This document shows positions 17,232 through 25,362 of a stretch of 64,000 nucleotides of DNA, piece after piece. The DNA comes from Azospirillum picis (lineage in GTDB: Bacteria; Pseudomonadota; Alphaproteobacteria; Azospirillales; Azospirillaceae). How positions within the stretch are numbered: the first letter of the stretch is position 1; each line of letters begins with the position of its first letter. The position numbers and the translations under genes were made by a program. The notes below the pieces were generated by a model. It did not search any database and had not been told where the DNA came from. It worked only from the letters and a program-made list of their open reading frames with translations. The stretch covers positions 62,001 to 126,000 of the forward strand of contig NZ_JAGINO010000009.1 in the NCBI RefSeq assembly GCF_017876115.1, in the 5' to 3' direction.

Positions 17232-18017
17232 GTGAGCGACGGCGCCACCCTCCAGCCCGGCCTGCGCACGCACTTCGCCGGCGTCCACGGTCCGTCGCTG
17301 CCGGACGGCGGCCTGCCGCGGCTGGCGCGGGCGCTGGGGCTGCCGCCGGCCGGACCGGAGGCGGGTGGCGGTCCGCTCGCCCTCCTGCTGGCGGGTCCGG
17401 CCGGTGCCGATGCCGATGCGCTGTGGCAGCCGCCCTTCGCCGCCTGGGTGGAGGTGGTTCCCTGCCGCGATGCCGCGGAGGATCCCGGCCCTTCGTTGCG
17501 GTCGCTGATGGACGCCGCCGCCGCCGCCGATCTCTACGTCAACGTGACCACCGCCACCGCCCACGACCTGCATCTCGGCGCCAGGCTGCTCACCGCCCTG
17601 ACCGCCCGCTGCCCGCTGGCCGGCGAGCGGCGGGGCGACGTCGAACTCGCCTTGCACGAGGCGATCAGCAACGCGCTGGTCCACGGCAACCTCGGCGTTT
17701 CGGGCATGAAGGAACTGAGCGCCGCCGAGCTGGACCGGTTCTCGCGCGACCTTGAGACCCGGCTGGCCGATCCCGTCCTGGCGGCGCGGCGCATCGCCAT
17801 CGCGGTGAGGCTGGAGGTCGGTGGGGACGGGCAGCGCGCCGCCTCGGTCGACATCGCCGACGAAGGCGCAGGGTTCGCCCCCGACCGCGGCCACCACCAT
17901 GACCCGAGACCGGGCTCCGGCGCGTCCGGCCGCGGCCTCGACCTGATCGGGTCGATCGCCGACGGGCTGGAGATCGCCGACGGCGGCCGGCGCATCCGGC
18001 TGAGGTTCCACCTATGA
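17232..18017 (+). CDS. RsbW-like HATPase (anti-sigma/serine kinase type)
   Basis: A 261-residue protein whose C-terminal half is a GHKL ATPase: N-box VELALHEAISNALVHGN (about residues 137-153), the DEGAGF motif, and the glycine lid GASGRGLDLIGS. About 130 N-terminal residues are Gly/Ala/Leu-rich and not recognised; they could form a further regulatory domain. RsbW-like proteins phosphorylate the STAS Ser and sequester a partner. The GTG start is five bases after the STAS gene and the stop overlaps the next ATG (ATGA). No sigma factor lies nearby, so the target may be a chemotaxis component or a distant regulator. Confidence 0.85.
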   Translation: MSDGATLQPGLRTHFAGVHGPSLPDGGLPRLARALGLPPAGPEAGGGPLALLLAGPAGADADALWQPPFAAWVEVVPCRDAAEDPGPSLRSLMDAAAAADLYVNVTTATAHDLHLGARLLTALTARCPLAGERRGDVELALHEAISNALVHGNLGVSGMKELSAAELDRFSRDLETRLADPVLAARRIAIAVRLEVGGDGQRAASVDIADEGAGFAPDRGHHHDPRPGSGASGRGLDLIGSIADGLEIADGGRRIRLRFHL

Positions 18018-19258
18018 GTCCGCCCATGAGCCCGCCCGTCAGCGCAACCGATCCCCCGCACGACTCCTCCCGGGCCGGCCTCGACAGCCCGGCCGCCGCG
18101 ACCGCTGACGACGGGATATTGGATTGCCGCGTCCTTGTCGTCGACGACATCGCCATCAACCGGACGCTGATCGGGGCGCTTCTCGACGAGGCCGGGTTCC
18201 GTTTCGTGACCTTCGCCGAGGACGGCCCGCAGGCAATGGAGATGATCGCAGCCGGCACGCCGGACCTGCTGATCCTCGACATCATGATGCCGGGGATGGA
18301 CGGGTTCGAGGTCTGCCGCCGCCTGCGCGCCATGCCGGAGACCGCCGACCTGCCGATCCTGGTGCAGACCGCCCTGTCGGCGGGCGAGGACCGCAACAGG
18401 GCCTTCGCCGCCGGAGCCACGGACCTGATTTCCAAGCCGCTTGAGCGGACGGAACTCCTGGCGCGCGTGCGCATCCACCTGGAGAGCGGCATGCTGATCC
18501 GGCGCCTCCAGTTCTATCGCTCCCGGGTGGAGGCCGAATTGGCCATCGCCCGCTCGATGCAGGAGCATCTGCTGCCGACGCCGGCCGGCTGCGCCGCCGT
18601 GGCCGGGTCGGCCGGCTGCAGCCTGCGCGCCCACAGCGCGGTTTCCCCGCTTCTGGGCGGCGACCTTTGGGGGCTCCTCCCGCTCGACCGCCGGCGCTTC
18701 GGCGTCTATCTGCTGAACGTACCCGGCCGCGGCGTGTCGGCGGCGCTGAATGCCTTCCGCCTGCATACCCTGCTCCACGAGCTTGGACCGGAAAAGGGCG
18801 GCGATCCGGCCGCCCTCCTGACGGCGCTGAACGACCGCGCCTGCCTGCTGCTGGAACAGGGCGAGCGGGCGACCATCACCTACGGCGTGGTCGACGGCGA
18901 GGCCGGACGGTTCGTCCACGCCTCGGCCGACAGCGCTCCGCCGATGATTTTGTGCGACGGCTCGCCACCGGCCCTCGGCTCCTCCACCGGCCTGCCGATC
19001 GGTGCCGCCGTCGGCACCCGCTACCATGCCGAGACGATGGAACTGCCGCCCGGGGCGGTGCTGGCCCTCTACTCCGTCGCCGTGCTGCAGGCGCTGGACG
19101 CCGGCGGCACCGGCATCGGGCTCGGCTGGCTGATCGCCTGCGCGGTCGCCGAAGGCGGCGGCTTCGACCATGTGGTCGGCGCCCTGGGGCTGGCCTTGGG
19201 CGAAGCCAGCAGCGACGACCACACGCTGGTATGGATCAGGCGGGACGGCGGACCATGA
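18014..19258 (+). CDS. Response regulator with degenerate SpoIIE/PP2C domain
   Basis: A 414-residue two-domain protein. The receiver domain (about 38-155) has LVVDDIAINR, the phospho-Asp in LLILDIMMPGMDGF and the Lys in LISKPLE. A helical linker (SRVEAELAIARSMQEHLLP) joins it to a SpoIIE-type PP2C domain. That domain keeps GGDLWG (Asp217), but the second metal motif reads LLNVPGRGVSAAL, with Asn235 in place of Asp. The YSDG-like motif reads LYSVAV, with Val355 in place of Asp. The C-terminal DDHTLV is kept. Two metal ligands are thus lost, so I infer a pseudophosphatase. Its paralogue follows immediately with the residues intact. Confidence 0.88.
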   Translation: MSPPMSPPVSATDPPHDSSRAGLDSPAAATADDGILDCRVLVVDDIAINRTLIGALLDEAGFRFVTFAEDGPQAMEMIAAGTPDLLILDIMMPGMDGFEVCRRLRAMPETADLPILVQTALSAGEDRNRAFAAGATDLISKPLERTELLARVRIHLESGMLIRRLQFYRSRVEAELAIARSMQEHLLPTPAGCAAVAGSAGCSLRAHSAVSPLLGGDLWGLLPLDRRRFGVYLLNVPGRGVSAALNAFRLHTLLHELGPEKGGDPAALLTALNDRACLLLEQGERATITYGVVDGEAGRFVHASADSAPPMILCDGSPPALGSSTGLPIGAAVGTRYHAETMELPPGAVLALYSVAVLQALDAGGTGIGLGWLIACAVAEGGGFDHVVGALGLALGEASSDDHTLVWIRRDGGP

Positions 19259-20520
19259 ACGGTGACGGGCCGGAGTTGGAGCCACGGCAAAGGCCGCGGT
19301 CGGAACCGGGGAGGGAAACGGCCTCGCCGGCGGCGGAGGCCGACCAGCTTACCGACGGCATCGCCGGCGCGCGGGTCCTGATCGTCGACGACAACCGCAT
19401 CAACCGCCACCTTCTGCTGGCGCTGCTGGAACGCGGGGGCATCACGTCGGTCGAACAGGCCGAGGACGGCGACGACGCGCTTGCCTGCATGGAACGCTTC
19501 AAGCCCGACCTTGTGCTTCTCGACCTGATGATGCCCCAGCTCGACGGCTTCGAGATGTGCCGGCGGCTGCGGGCCGACCCGCGCTGGCGGTCGCTGCCCG
19601 TCCTCGCGCAATCGAGCCTGAACCGGGTGGAAGACCGGATCCGCGCCTTCGCTGCCGGGGCGACAGACTATGTGACCAAGCCGATCAACGCGGTCGAGCT
19701 GCTGGCCCGCGTCCGCATCCATATCCGCAAGCACCTGATGCTGCGCGACCTGGAACGCTACCACAGCCGCACCCGGGCCGAGCTGATGCTGGCCCGCAGC
19801 ATGCAGGAACGGCTGCTGCCCAGTCCATCGCGCCTGGCAGAGCTTGAGGCGGAAACCGGCGTCGCCGTGCAGGCCCATTTCGCCCCGTCCTCGGAGCTGG
19901 GCGGAGACTTCTGGGGCATCCAGACGCTGCCCGGCGGCCGCATCGCCGTCTATCTGGTCGATTTCTCCGGCCACGGCGTCGGCGCCGCACTCAACACCTT
20001 CCGTCTGGATGCCATCTGCCGGCAGGCCGACAGCACCGCCGACACCCCGGCGGCCTTCCTGGCCGCGGTGAACCGCCGGCTGTGCAGGCTGCTGCCGACC
20101 GGGCAGTTCGCCACGATGCTGGCCGGGCTCGTCGATCCGGTGGCCGGGGTGTTCCGCTACGCCTCGGCCGGCTCGACGGCGCCGATGCTCTGGCTGCCGG
20201 GCGACGAGGCGCCGCGGCTGGGGGACGGCAGCGGCCTGCCGCTGGGGCTCCTCGCCTCGGCATCCTATGAAGACAGGGAGCTTCCCCTGCCGCCCGGCGC
20301 CCGCCTGTTCCTCTATTCCGACGCCGCCATCGAGATCCCGACCGGCGGGCAGGAGGGCGGCCATCAGGTGCTGGACGATACCGGGCTCGCCGCCCTGCTG
20401 GCGGGCCGGATGCGGGACCCCGATGGTGCCCGCCTGCTGGCCGGACTGGTCGGGGACCTGCATGCCGCCGGCCCGATCGACGACGACCTGACGGCGCTGC
20501 TGCTGACGCGGCGGGGGTGA
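19255..20520 (+). CDS. Response regulator with SpoIIE/PP2C serine phosphatase domain
   Basis: A 421-residue paralogue of the preceding protein, starting at ATG 19255 overlapping the previous stop (ATGA). The receiver domain has LIVDDNRINRH, phospho-Asp in LVLLDLMMPQLDGF and Lys in YVTKPINA. The PP2C domain has GGDFWG, VDFSGHGVGAAL (Asp236), LYSDAA (Asp356) and DDDLTALLL, so its metal site appears complete. It is expected to dephosphorylate the STAS protein when the receiver is phosphorylated, linking a histidine kinase, possibly CheA, to the partner switch. Last gene of the operon, followed by a terminator. Confidence 0.92.
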   Translation: MNGDGPELEPRQRPRSEPGRETASPAAEADQLTDGIAGARVLIVDDNRINRHLLLALLERGGITSVEQAEDGDDALACMERFKPDLVLLDLMMPQLDGFEMCRRLRADPRWRSLPVLAQSSLNRVEDRIRAFAAGATDYVTKPINAVELLARVRIHIRKHLMLRDLERYHSRTRAELMLARSMQERLLPSPSRLAELEAETGVAVQAHFAPSSELGGDFWGIQTLPGGRIAVYLVDFSGHGVGAALNTFRLDAICRQADSTADTPAAFLAAVNRRLCRLLPTGQFATMLAGLVDPVAGVFRYASAGSTAPMLWLPGDEAPRLGDGSGLPLGLLASASYEDRELPLPPGARLFLYSDAAIEIPTGGQEGGHQVLDDTGLAALLAGRMRDPDGARLLAGLVGDLHAAGPIDDDLTALLLTRRG

Positions 20521-20583
20521 GCCGCCGGCCGCACGAAAGGGCCGCGCGCAAGGCCCGCGCGGCTCGCCGCAGGACGGCCAAAC

Positions 20584-20614
20584 AAAAAGGCCGCTCCCGG
20601 AGGAGCGGCCTTTT
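20584..20614. terminator. Bidirectional terminator between the signalling operon and rpsD
   Basis: AAAAAGGCCGCTCC and GGAGCGGCCTTTT form a long perfect stem with an A-run on one side and a T-run on the other. It can therefore end the plus-strand operon (stop at 20520) and the minus-strand rpsD gene (stop at 20638). Confidence 0.9.
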
Positions 20615-20637
20615 CGCATGCGGCGGAAACCGACCGA

Positions 20638-21252
20638 TCAGCGCGAGTAGAACTCGATGACCAGGTTCGGTTCCATCTGGACCGGGTACGGGACATCGGC
20701 CAGCAGCGGGGCGCGGACGAAGCGGCCCTTCAGGGCGCTGGTGTCGACGTCCAGGTAGTCGGGGATGTCACGCTCGTTGGAAGCGACCGACTCCAGGATC
20801 AGCGCCATCTGCTTGGACTTGGCGCGCACCTCGACGGTGTCGTTGTCCTTCAGGCGGGCCGACGCGACGTTCAGGCGGCGGCCGTTGACCAGGATGTGGC
20901 CGTGGTTGATGATCTGGCGCGCGGCGAACGGGGTCGGCGCGAACTTCATGCGGTAGACGACGGCGTCCAGGCGGCGCTCAAGCAGGCCGACCAGGTTCTC
21001 GCCGGTGTCGCCCTTGCGGCGGACGGCCTCGGCATAGATGCGGCGGAACTGCTTCTCGCCGATGTTGCCGTAGTAGCCCTTCAGCTTCTGCTTGGCCATC
21101 AACTGCAGGCCGTAGTCCGACGGCTTCTTGCGGCGCTGGCCGTGCTGGCCCGGGCCGTACTCGCGCTTGTTCAGCGGGCTCTTGGCGCGGCCCCAGAGGT
21201 TGACGCCGAGGCGGCGGTCGATCTTGTACTTGGACTCTTGACGCTTGCTCAT
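20638..21252 (-). CDS. rpsD: 30S ribosomal protein S4
   Basis: A 204-residue primary 16S rRNA-binding protein. It begins [20 protein letters not shown] and contains the S4 RNA-binding domain ([34 protein letters not shown]). The C-terminus is [10 protein letters not shown], as is typical. It is monocistronic here, convergent with the signalling operon, and has its own sigma-70-like promoter at 21372-21399, leaving a leader of about 110 bases that may hold an autoregulatory structure. Confidence 0.98.
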   Translation of the reverse strand: MSKRQESKYKIDRRLGVNLWGRAKSPLNKREYGPGQHGQRRKKPSDYGLQLMAKQKLKGYYGNIGEKQFRRIYAEAVRRKGDTGENLVGLLERRLDAVVYRMKFAPTPFAARQIINHGHILVNGRRLNVASARLKDNDTVEVRAKSKQMALILESVASNERDIPDYLDVDTSALKGRFVRAPLLADVPYPVQMEPNLVIEFYSR

Positions 21253-21371
21253 AACTCTCACGCCTCGTTGGACACGAGTTGATGTTGTCCCGGTAGTTCC
21301 GTCGCCCGACCGGCGACGGACGGGGCGCTGAAGTCTGCGCGCGCCCGCTTTCCCAGGAGGTGAAGGCGCGC

Positions 21372-21399
21372 ACAATATCCATTGACGCGGCGGAGTCAA
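21372..21399 (-). promoter_or_regulatory. Sigma-70-like promoter for rpsD
   Basis: On the minus strand TTGACT and TATTGT are separated by 16 bases. The -35 matches consensus at five positions and the -10 at four. The distance to the rpsD ATG is about 120 bases. It is one of the better housekeeping promoter matches in this GC-rich window. Confidence 0.6.
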
Positions 21400-21525
21400 G
21401 CGCGATGCGTGCGGCGCAGGCACGGCGGCCATGGGCGGCCCCGCGCGCCCTTTGCGGCTCCCCCTTGCGCGGGGGCGCCCTTTTGGGCTCCCCTGCAACG
21501 GCTGGACGTGAACGGGGCGAAACCG

Positions 21526-22659
21526 ATGGAACGGGTCGAGTGCGTGGTGGTCGGTGCGGGCGTGGTGGGTCTGGCGGTGGCGCGCCGCCTGGCGCGGGCC
21601 GGGCGCGAGGTGATCGTGCTGGAGGCGGCGGATGCCATCGGCACCGGCACCAGCTCGCGCAACTCCGAGGTGATCCACGCCGGCATCTACTATCCGACCG
21701 GAAGCCTGCGCGCCCGGCTCTGCGTGGCGGGCCGCGACGCCCTCTACGCGTATTGCGCCAGCCACGGGGTGGAGCATCGCCGCCTCGGGAAGCTGATCGT
21801 CGCGACCGAAGAGGCGCAGTTGCCGAAGCTGGCGGCGATCCGCGCCCAGGCGGCGGCCAACGGCGTCGACGACCTGACCGAGATCGACGCCGCGACCGCC
21901 CGGTCATGGGAACCCAACCTGCGCACCGTCGGCGTGCTGCTGTCCCCCTCGACCGGCATCATCGACAGCCACGGGTTGATGCTGGCCCTGCTCGGCGATG
22001 CCGAGGACGCCGGGGCGATGCTGGCCCTGCTGAGCCCGCTGGAGCGCTCGCACAGGACGGCCGCCGGCTTCGAGCTGGAAGTCGGCGGCGCGGAGCCGAT
22101 GCGCCTCGCCTGCTCCACCCTGGTCAACGCCGCCGGTCTCGGCGCCTGGGCGGTCGCCCGCGGCCTGGAGGGGATGGCCGCGGAGCATGTGCCGCCGCGG
22201 GTGCTCGCCAAGGGCAACTACTACGCGCTGGCGGCCGGCCGCTCGCCCTTCTCCCGGCTGGTCTATCCGGTGCCGGTGGATGGCGGGCTCGGCGTCCACC
22301 TGACGCTCGACCTCGCCGGGCAGGCCCGTTTCGGACCCGACGTCGAGTGGCTCGGCAGCGGGATCGGCAGCGGGATCGGCACCGATGAAATCGGCTATGC
22401 CGTCGACCCCGCCCGTGCCGACGCCTTCTACGGCGCGGTCCGCGCCTATTGGCCGGGGCTGCCGGACGGGGCGCTGGTGCCGGCCTATTCCGGCGTGCGG
22501 CCGAAGCTGAGCGGCCCCGGCGAGCCGCAGGCCGATTTCCTGATCCAGGGTCCGCAGACCCATGGGATCGACGGGCTGGTCAACCTGTTCGGCATCGAAT
22601 CCCCCGGCCTGACCTCCTGCCTCGCCATCGCCGACGCGGTCGCCGCGACGCTGGACTAG
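21526..22659 (+). CDS. FAD-dependent oxidase, L-2-hydroxyglutarate oxidase-like
   Basis: A 377-residue DAO-family flavoprotein. The N-terminal dinucleotide-binding motif is [18 protein letters not shown], followed by [16 protein letters not shown], the motif typical of the LhgO/L2HGDH branch. The C-terminus has [10 protein letters not shown] and [18 protein letters not shown], also of that branch. It likely oxidises L-2-hydroxyglutarate or a similar 2-hydroxyacid and passes electrons to the membrane quinone pool or oxygen. ATG 21526 is used; a GTG at 21508 is an alternative. A 12-base tandem repeat near 22360 encodes GSGIGSGIG. Confidence 0.85.
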   Translation: MERVECVVVGAGVVGLAVARRLARAGREVIVLEAADAIGTGTSSRNSEVIHAGIYYPTGSLRARLCVAGRDALYAYCASHGVEHRRLGKLIVATEEAQLPKLAAIRAQAAANGVDDLTEIDAATARSWEPNLRTVGVLLSPSTGIIDSHGLMLALLGDAEDAGAMLALLSPLERSHRTAAGFELEVGGAEPMRLACSTLVNAAGLGAWAVARGLEGMAAEHVPPRVLAKGNYYALAAGRSPFSRLVYPVPVDGGLGVHLTLDLAGQARFGPDVEWLGSGIGSGIGTDEIGYAVDPARADAFYGAVRAYWPGLPDGALVPAYSGVRPKLSGPGEPQADFLIQGPQTHGIDGLVNLFGIESPGLTSCLAIADAVAATLD

Positions 22660-22755
22660 CCCGTGTGCTTCGCGGTTCGAGCGAGGCCGCGCGAACCGGT
22701 CACGCTCCAGCCGCAGGAAATCCCGACCCGACCATGCCATCTCGGCGGCAAGGTT

Positions 22756-22784
22756 CTTGACCGCGACCCCGCATCTCCCAATCT
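22756..22784 (+). promoter_or_regulatory. Candidate heat-shock (sigma-32-like) promoter
   Basis: CTTGAC is followed after 15 bases by CCCAATCT, close to the sigma-32 pattern CTTGAA-N13-15-CCCATNT. It lies about 100 bases before the hsp20 start, which fits the expected regulation of that gene. Two positions differ from consensus. Confidence 0.35.
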
Positions 22785-22885
22785 ATAGGCATGGCGGCGC
22801 CGGCATGGGCTGGGCCGCCGATCCGCCGGGCGCCGGAAACGGGCCCACCTTCCGCAACTCGCTCCCGTCGTGAGGAGGATGCGTC

Positions 22886-23362
22886 GTGACGACTCGCCTT
22901 TCGCTCTTCAACAGCCCGCTGCTGCTCGGGTTCGACCAGTTCGAACGGACACTCGACCGCATCGCCAAGAATTCGGCCGAGGGATACCCGCCCTACAACA
23001 TCGAGCAGATCGGCGATGACGGCCTGCGCATCACGCTCGCCGTGGCCGGCTTCACCTCCGACGACCTGTCGGTGCAGATCGAGGACAATCAGCTCGTCAT
23101 CCGCGGCCGGCAGACCGACGACAAGTCGCGGATCTACCTGCATCGCGGCATCGCTGCGCGCCAGTTCCAGCGCAGCTTCGTCCTGGCGGAAGGGATCGAG
23201 GTGGTGGGCTGCTCGCTCGACAACGGGCTGCTCAACATCGACCTGACCCGCCCGATGCCCGAGCCGAAGGTCCGCACCATCAAGATCGAGCAGCCCAAGA
23301 AGGCTGCGGGGGCCGGCATGCCCCGCACGATCGACATGTCGACCGACGGCAAGGGCGACTGA
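22886..23362 (+). CDS. Small heat-shock protein, Hsp20/IbpA family
   Basis: A 158-residue alpha-crystallin-domain chaperone that holds unfolding proteins for DnaK and ClpB. The domain runs from YPPYNIEQIGDDGLRITLAV (typical IbpA start) through the core LSVQIEDNQLVIRGRQ to the closing GLLNIDLTRP. The N-terminus PLLLGFDQFERTLDRI is typical of alphaproteobacterial IbpA. The GTG start at 22886 is preceded by GAGGAGG. It is followed by a DUF1150 gene, a conserved pairing. Confidence 0.95.
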   Translation: MTTRLSLFNSPLLLGFDQFERTLDRIAKNSAEGYPPYNIEQIGDDGLRITLAVAGFTSDDLSVQIEDNQLVIRGRQTDDKSRIYLHRGIAARQFQRSFVLAEGIEVVGCSLDNGLLNIDLTRPMPEPKVRTIKIEQPKKAAGAGMPRTIDMSTDGKGD

Positions 23363-23445
23363 CCGCGCCCGCCGGGACCGGTCCGCAGCAGTTTTCCAGA
23401 CATTCCTTACGCGCGGCCGCCCATGCGGGGAGCCGCGGGGAGACG

Positions 23446-23673
23446 ATGACCATGATCAACGACATCCACAGCCAGCTCCGCCAGATTTCGGCCCAGGACT
23501 TCGCCAGCTTCGGACTGGGCGACGTCGCCTATGTCCGTCCGGTCGAGGTCGACGGCGTGGCGGCCTTCGCCATCCATGCCGCCGACGGCACGCCGCTGAG
23601 CGTGGTCGACGGCCGTGAGCTGGCTTTCGCCGCCATCGTCCAGAATGACATGGAGCCGGTCAGCCTGCACTGA
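23446..23673 (+). CDS. DUF1150 family small protein
   Basis: A 75-residue acidic protein. It matches the DUF1150 family pattern: an ISAQDFASFGLGDVAYVRPV start, a middle AIHAADGTPLSVVDGRE and the closing AAIVQNDMEPVSLH. The family is restricted to alphaproteobacteria and usually follows an hsp20 gene, as here (83 bases downstream). Its biochemical role is unknown; the pairing suggests a part in heat-shock protein handling. A second ATG at 23452 could also serve as start. Confidence 0.9.
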   Translation: MTMINDIHSQLRQISAQDFASFGLGDVAYVRPVEVDGVAAFAIHAADGTPLSVVDGRELAFAAIVQNDMEPVSLH

Positions 23674-23840
23674 CCGCCACGGCGCAAGGGCGGGTCCGGC
23701 GCGGGGCGCCGGCCGCCCGCTGCTGCCCCCATCGCGTTGCAGGACGCGGCATCTCGATCCTTGTCAGCCCTGACTCGTGCTGTAAGGTAGCGCCTGCAAT
23801 ACTTCGGACCGCAAGCGCTAAGGCATCGGGAGACGGACGG

Positions 23841-24920
23841 TTGGACGGCGGGGCGAACGATACCGCGCGGGAGTCGAAAGAGGCTCCGGCGGAGGGGGAA
23901 AAGCGCAGGACCTGGGACGACGAGGCCCGCGACGCGCTGCACATCCTCCCGCTTTCCTCGATCCCCCTGGAGACCCCGGGGCTCCAGCATGCCCGGCTGA
24001 TCAAGAACGTCCGGCTGCAGACGGTGGTGGAGATGTTCCGCGATGCCCAGGCCGGCAGCGGGCAGGTCACGCCCCGACACCTCCCGGGCTATTTCGAATC
24101 CTACAAGGACGAGATCGAACGCGATCTCGTGAAGCTCGAGAAGATCGGCACCGCCTCAAGCTTCGACGTCTATTCCTCGCGCATCGAGTTGCGGCGGCTC
24201 AACATCGACGTCAACAACGTCGACTCGCTGACGCTGTCCGACCGCAAGAAGGCGGAGCTGACCAGCTACATGCGCATCTTCACGCGCCCGCTGATGGAAT
24301 ACGTCTACGGCACGGAAGAGGTCCAGGTGTCCGACGTCAGCGACATCATCCAGATGTTCGCCAACCCCAACCGGGACGAGGCGCTGCGCAATCTGCGCAT
24401 GATGGCCGACCGGCTGGACATCGGCCTGACCGAGATCCCGCAGTTCCTGGAAGAGTATGGCGACATCTTCCTGTCGCTGGCCTATTTCCGCAAATGCCTG
24501 GACGAGATCGTTCCGGAAGTGCAGCGTTTCGTCACCTGGATGGGCGAGATCCGCAGCTCCGCCGAGGTGAAGCGTGATTCCCGGCAGATGCGGCTGCTCG
24601 ACGACATCGCCCGCGACCTGACCGACATCTCGACCTCGATCACCGGCCGCTTCGAGAGCTTCGACAACCGCTCCAAGGATTTCTGGAGCGACATCAACGC
24701 CGACACCTTCCGCTCGATCCGCGAGCTGATCAGCTCCCACCACATCACCATCGGCGGCGTGCTGTGCGGCCTGGCGGTGAAGATGGACCTGTGGAAGCAC
24801 CGCTTCGCCCGCGGCGGCGGCGGCCCCAACCGCCGCATGGAATTCGTGAAGTCGGAAATCCTCCCGGGCCTCTCGCACATCAAGGCGCTGGAACAGTCGG
24901 CACGCACCGGCGTGCTCTGA
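23841..24920 (+). CDS. Conserved hypothetical helical protein
   Basis: I do not recognise this 359-residue protein. It starts at TTG 23841 after GGGAGACGG; no other start codon is well placed. The sequence is soluble, charged and almost wholly helical, with no signal peptide, membrane segment or enzyme motif. Notable blocks are PGLQHARLIKNVRLQTVVEM, VSDIIQMFANPNRDEALRNL and DDIARDLTDISTSITGRFES. The middle and C-terminal helices could form a coiled coil. Composition matches its neighbours, so it is not obviously foreign. It stands alone between DUF1150 and a convergent zinc-ribbon gene. Confidence 0.8.
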   Translation: MDGGANDTARESKEAPAEGEKRRTWDDEARDALHILPLSSIPLETPGLQHARLIKNVRLQTVVEMFRDAQAGSGQVTPRHLPGYFESYKDEIERDLVKLEKIGTASSFDVYSSRIELRRLNIDVNNVDSLTLSDRKKAELTSYMRIFTRPLMEYVYGTEEVQVSDVSDIIQMFANPNRDEALRNLRMMADRLDIGLTEIPQFLEEYGDIFLSLAYFRKCLDEIVPEVQRFVTWMGEIRSSAEVKRDSRQMRLLDDIARDLTDISTSITGRFESFDNRSKDFWSDINADTFRSIRELISSHHITIGGVLCGLAVKMDLWKHRFARGGGGPNRRMEFVKSEILPGLSHIKALEQSARTGVL

Positions 24921-24993
24921 CGCCGCTCCCGTCGGGCAACCGGGCGATACCGCCCAGCCGTCCTCGGCCATCACGCCGTCAGCCGACACGCCG

Positions 24994-25197
24994 TCAGCCG
25001 AGCGACAGCAGCCTCGCCCCGGTCCCGGCGTCGACCAGCATCGTCGCCACCAGTGTCAGGACCGGGATCAGGAACATCAGCCCGATGACGATGCGCACGA
25101 TCAGGTCCTTGCGCCGGGCCGACCGGCACAACGGACAGTCATCCGGACCATGGCCGTAATCGGAACCGCAATAGGGACAGACGGTGGTGTCGCTCAT
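24994..25197 (-). CDS. Small zinc-ribbon membrane protein (copy 1)
   Basis: A 67-residue protein beginning MSDTTVCPYCGSDYGHGPDD. Two CxxC pairs (CPYC, CPLC) form a probable zinc ribbon, followed by Arg/Lys-rich residues and one membrane helix (IVIGLMFLIPVLTLVATML). The ribbon is predicted on the cytoplasmic face. A paralogue of the same architecture lies at 27574-27762, on the other side of the MCP-PilZ gene and on the same strand. No function is known. Confidence 0.75.
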   Translation of the reverse strand: MSDTTVCPYCGSDYGHGPDDCPLCRSARRKDLIVRIVIGLMFLIPVLTLVATMLVDAGTGARLLSLG

Positions 25198-25362
25198 GAC
25201 GCGGGGGCTTTCGGGGCGGGCCGGCTGACCCGGTCTTCCATTGGCTTCACGGCCCCATTCTGGCCCCAAGGCCCCGCCCATCGTCATGAATTCGCTGTAA
25301 TCCGCCTTGCGCCCGGCCTCCCGGCCGCTCCCGCGCGACGGCGGCCGGCGGCTGGCAGCCGA

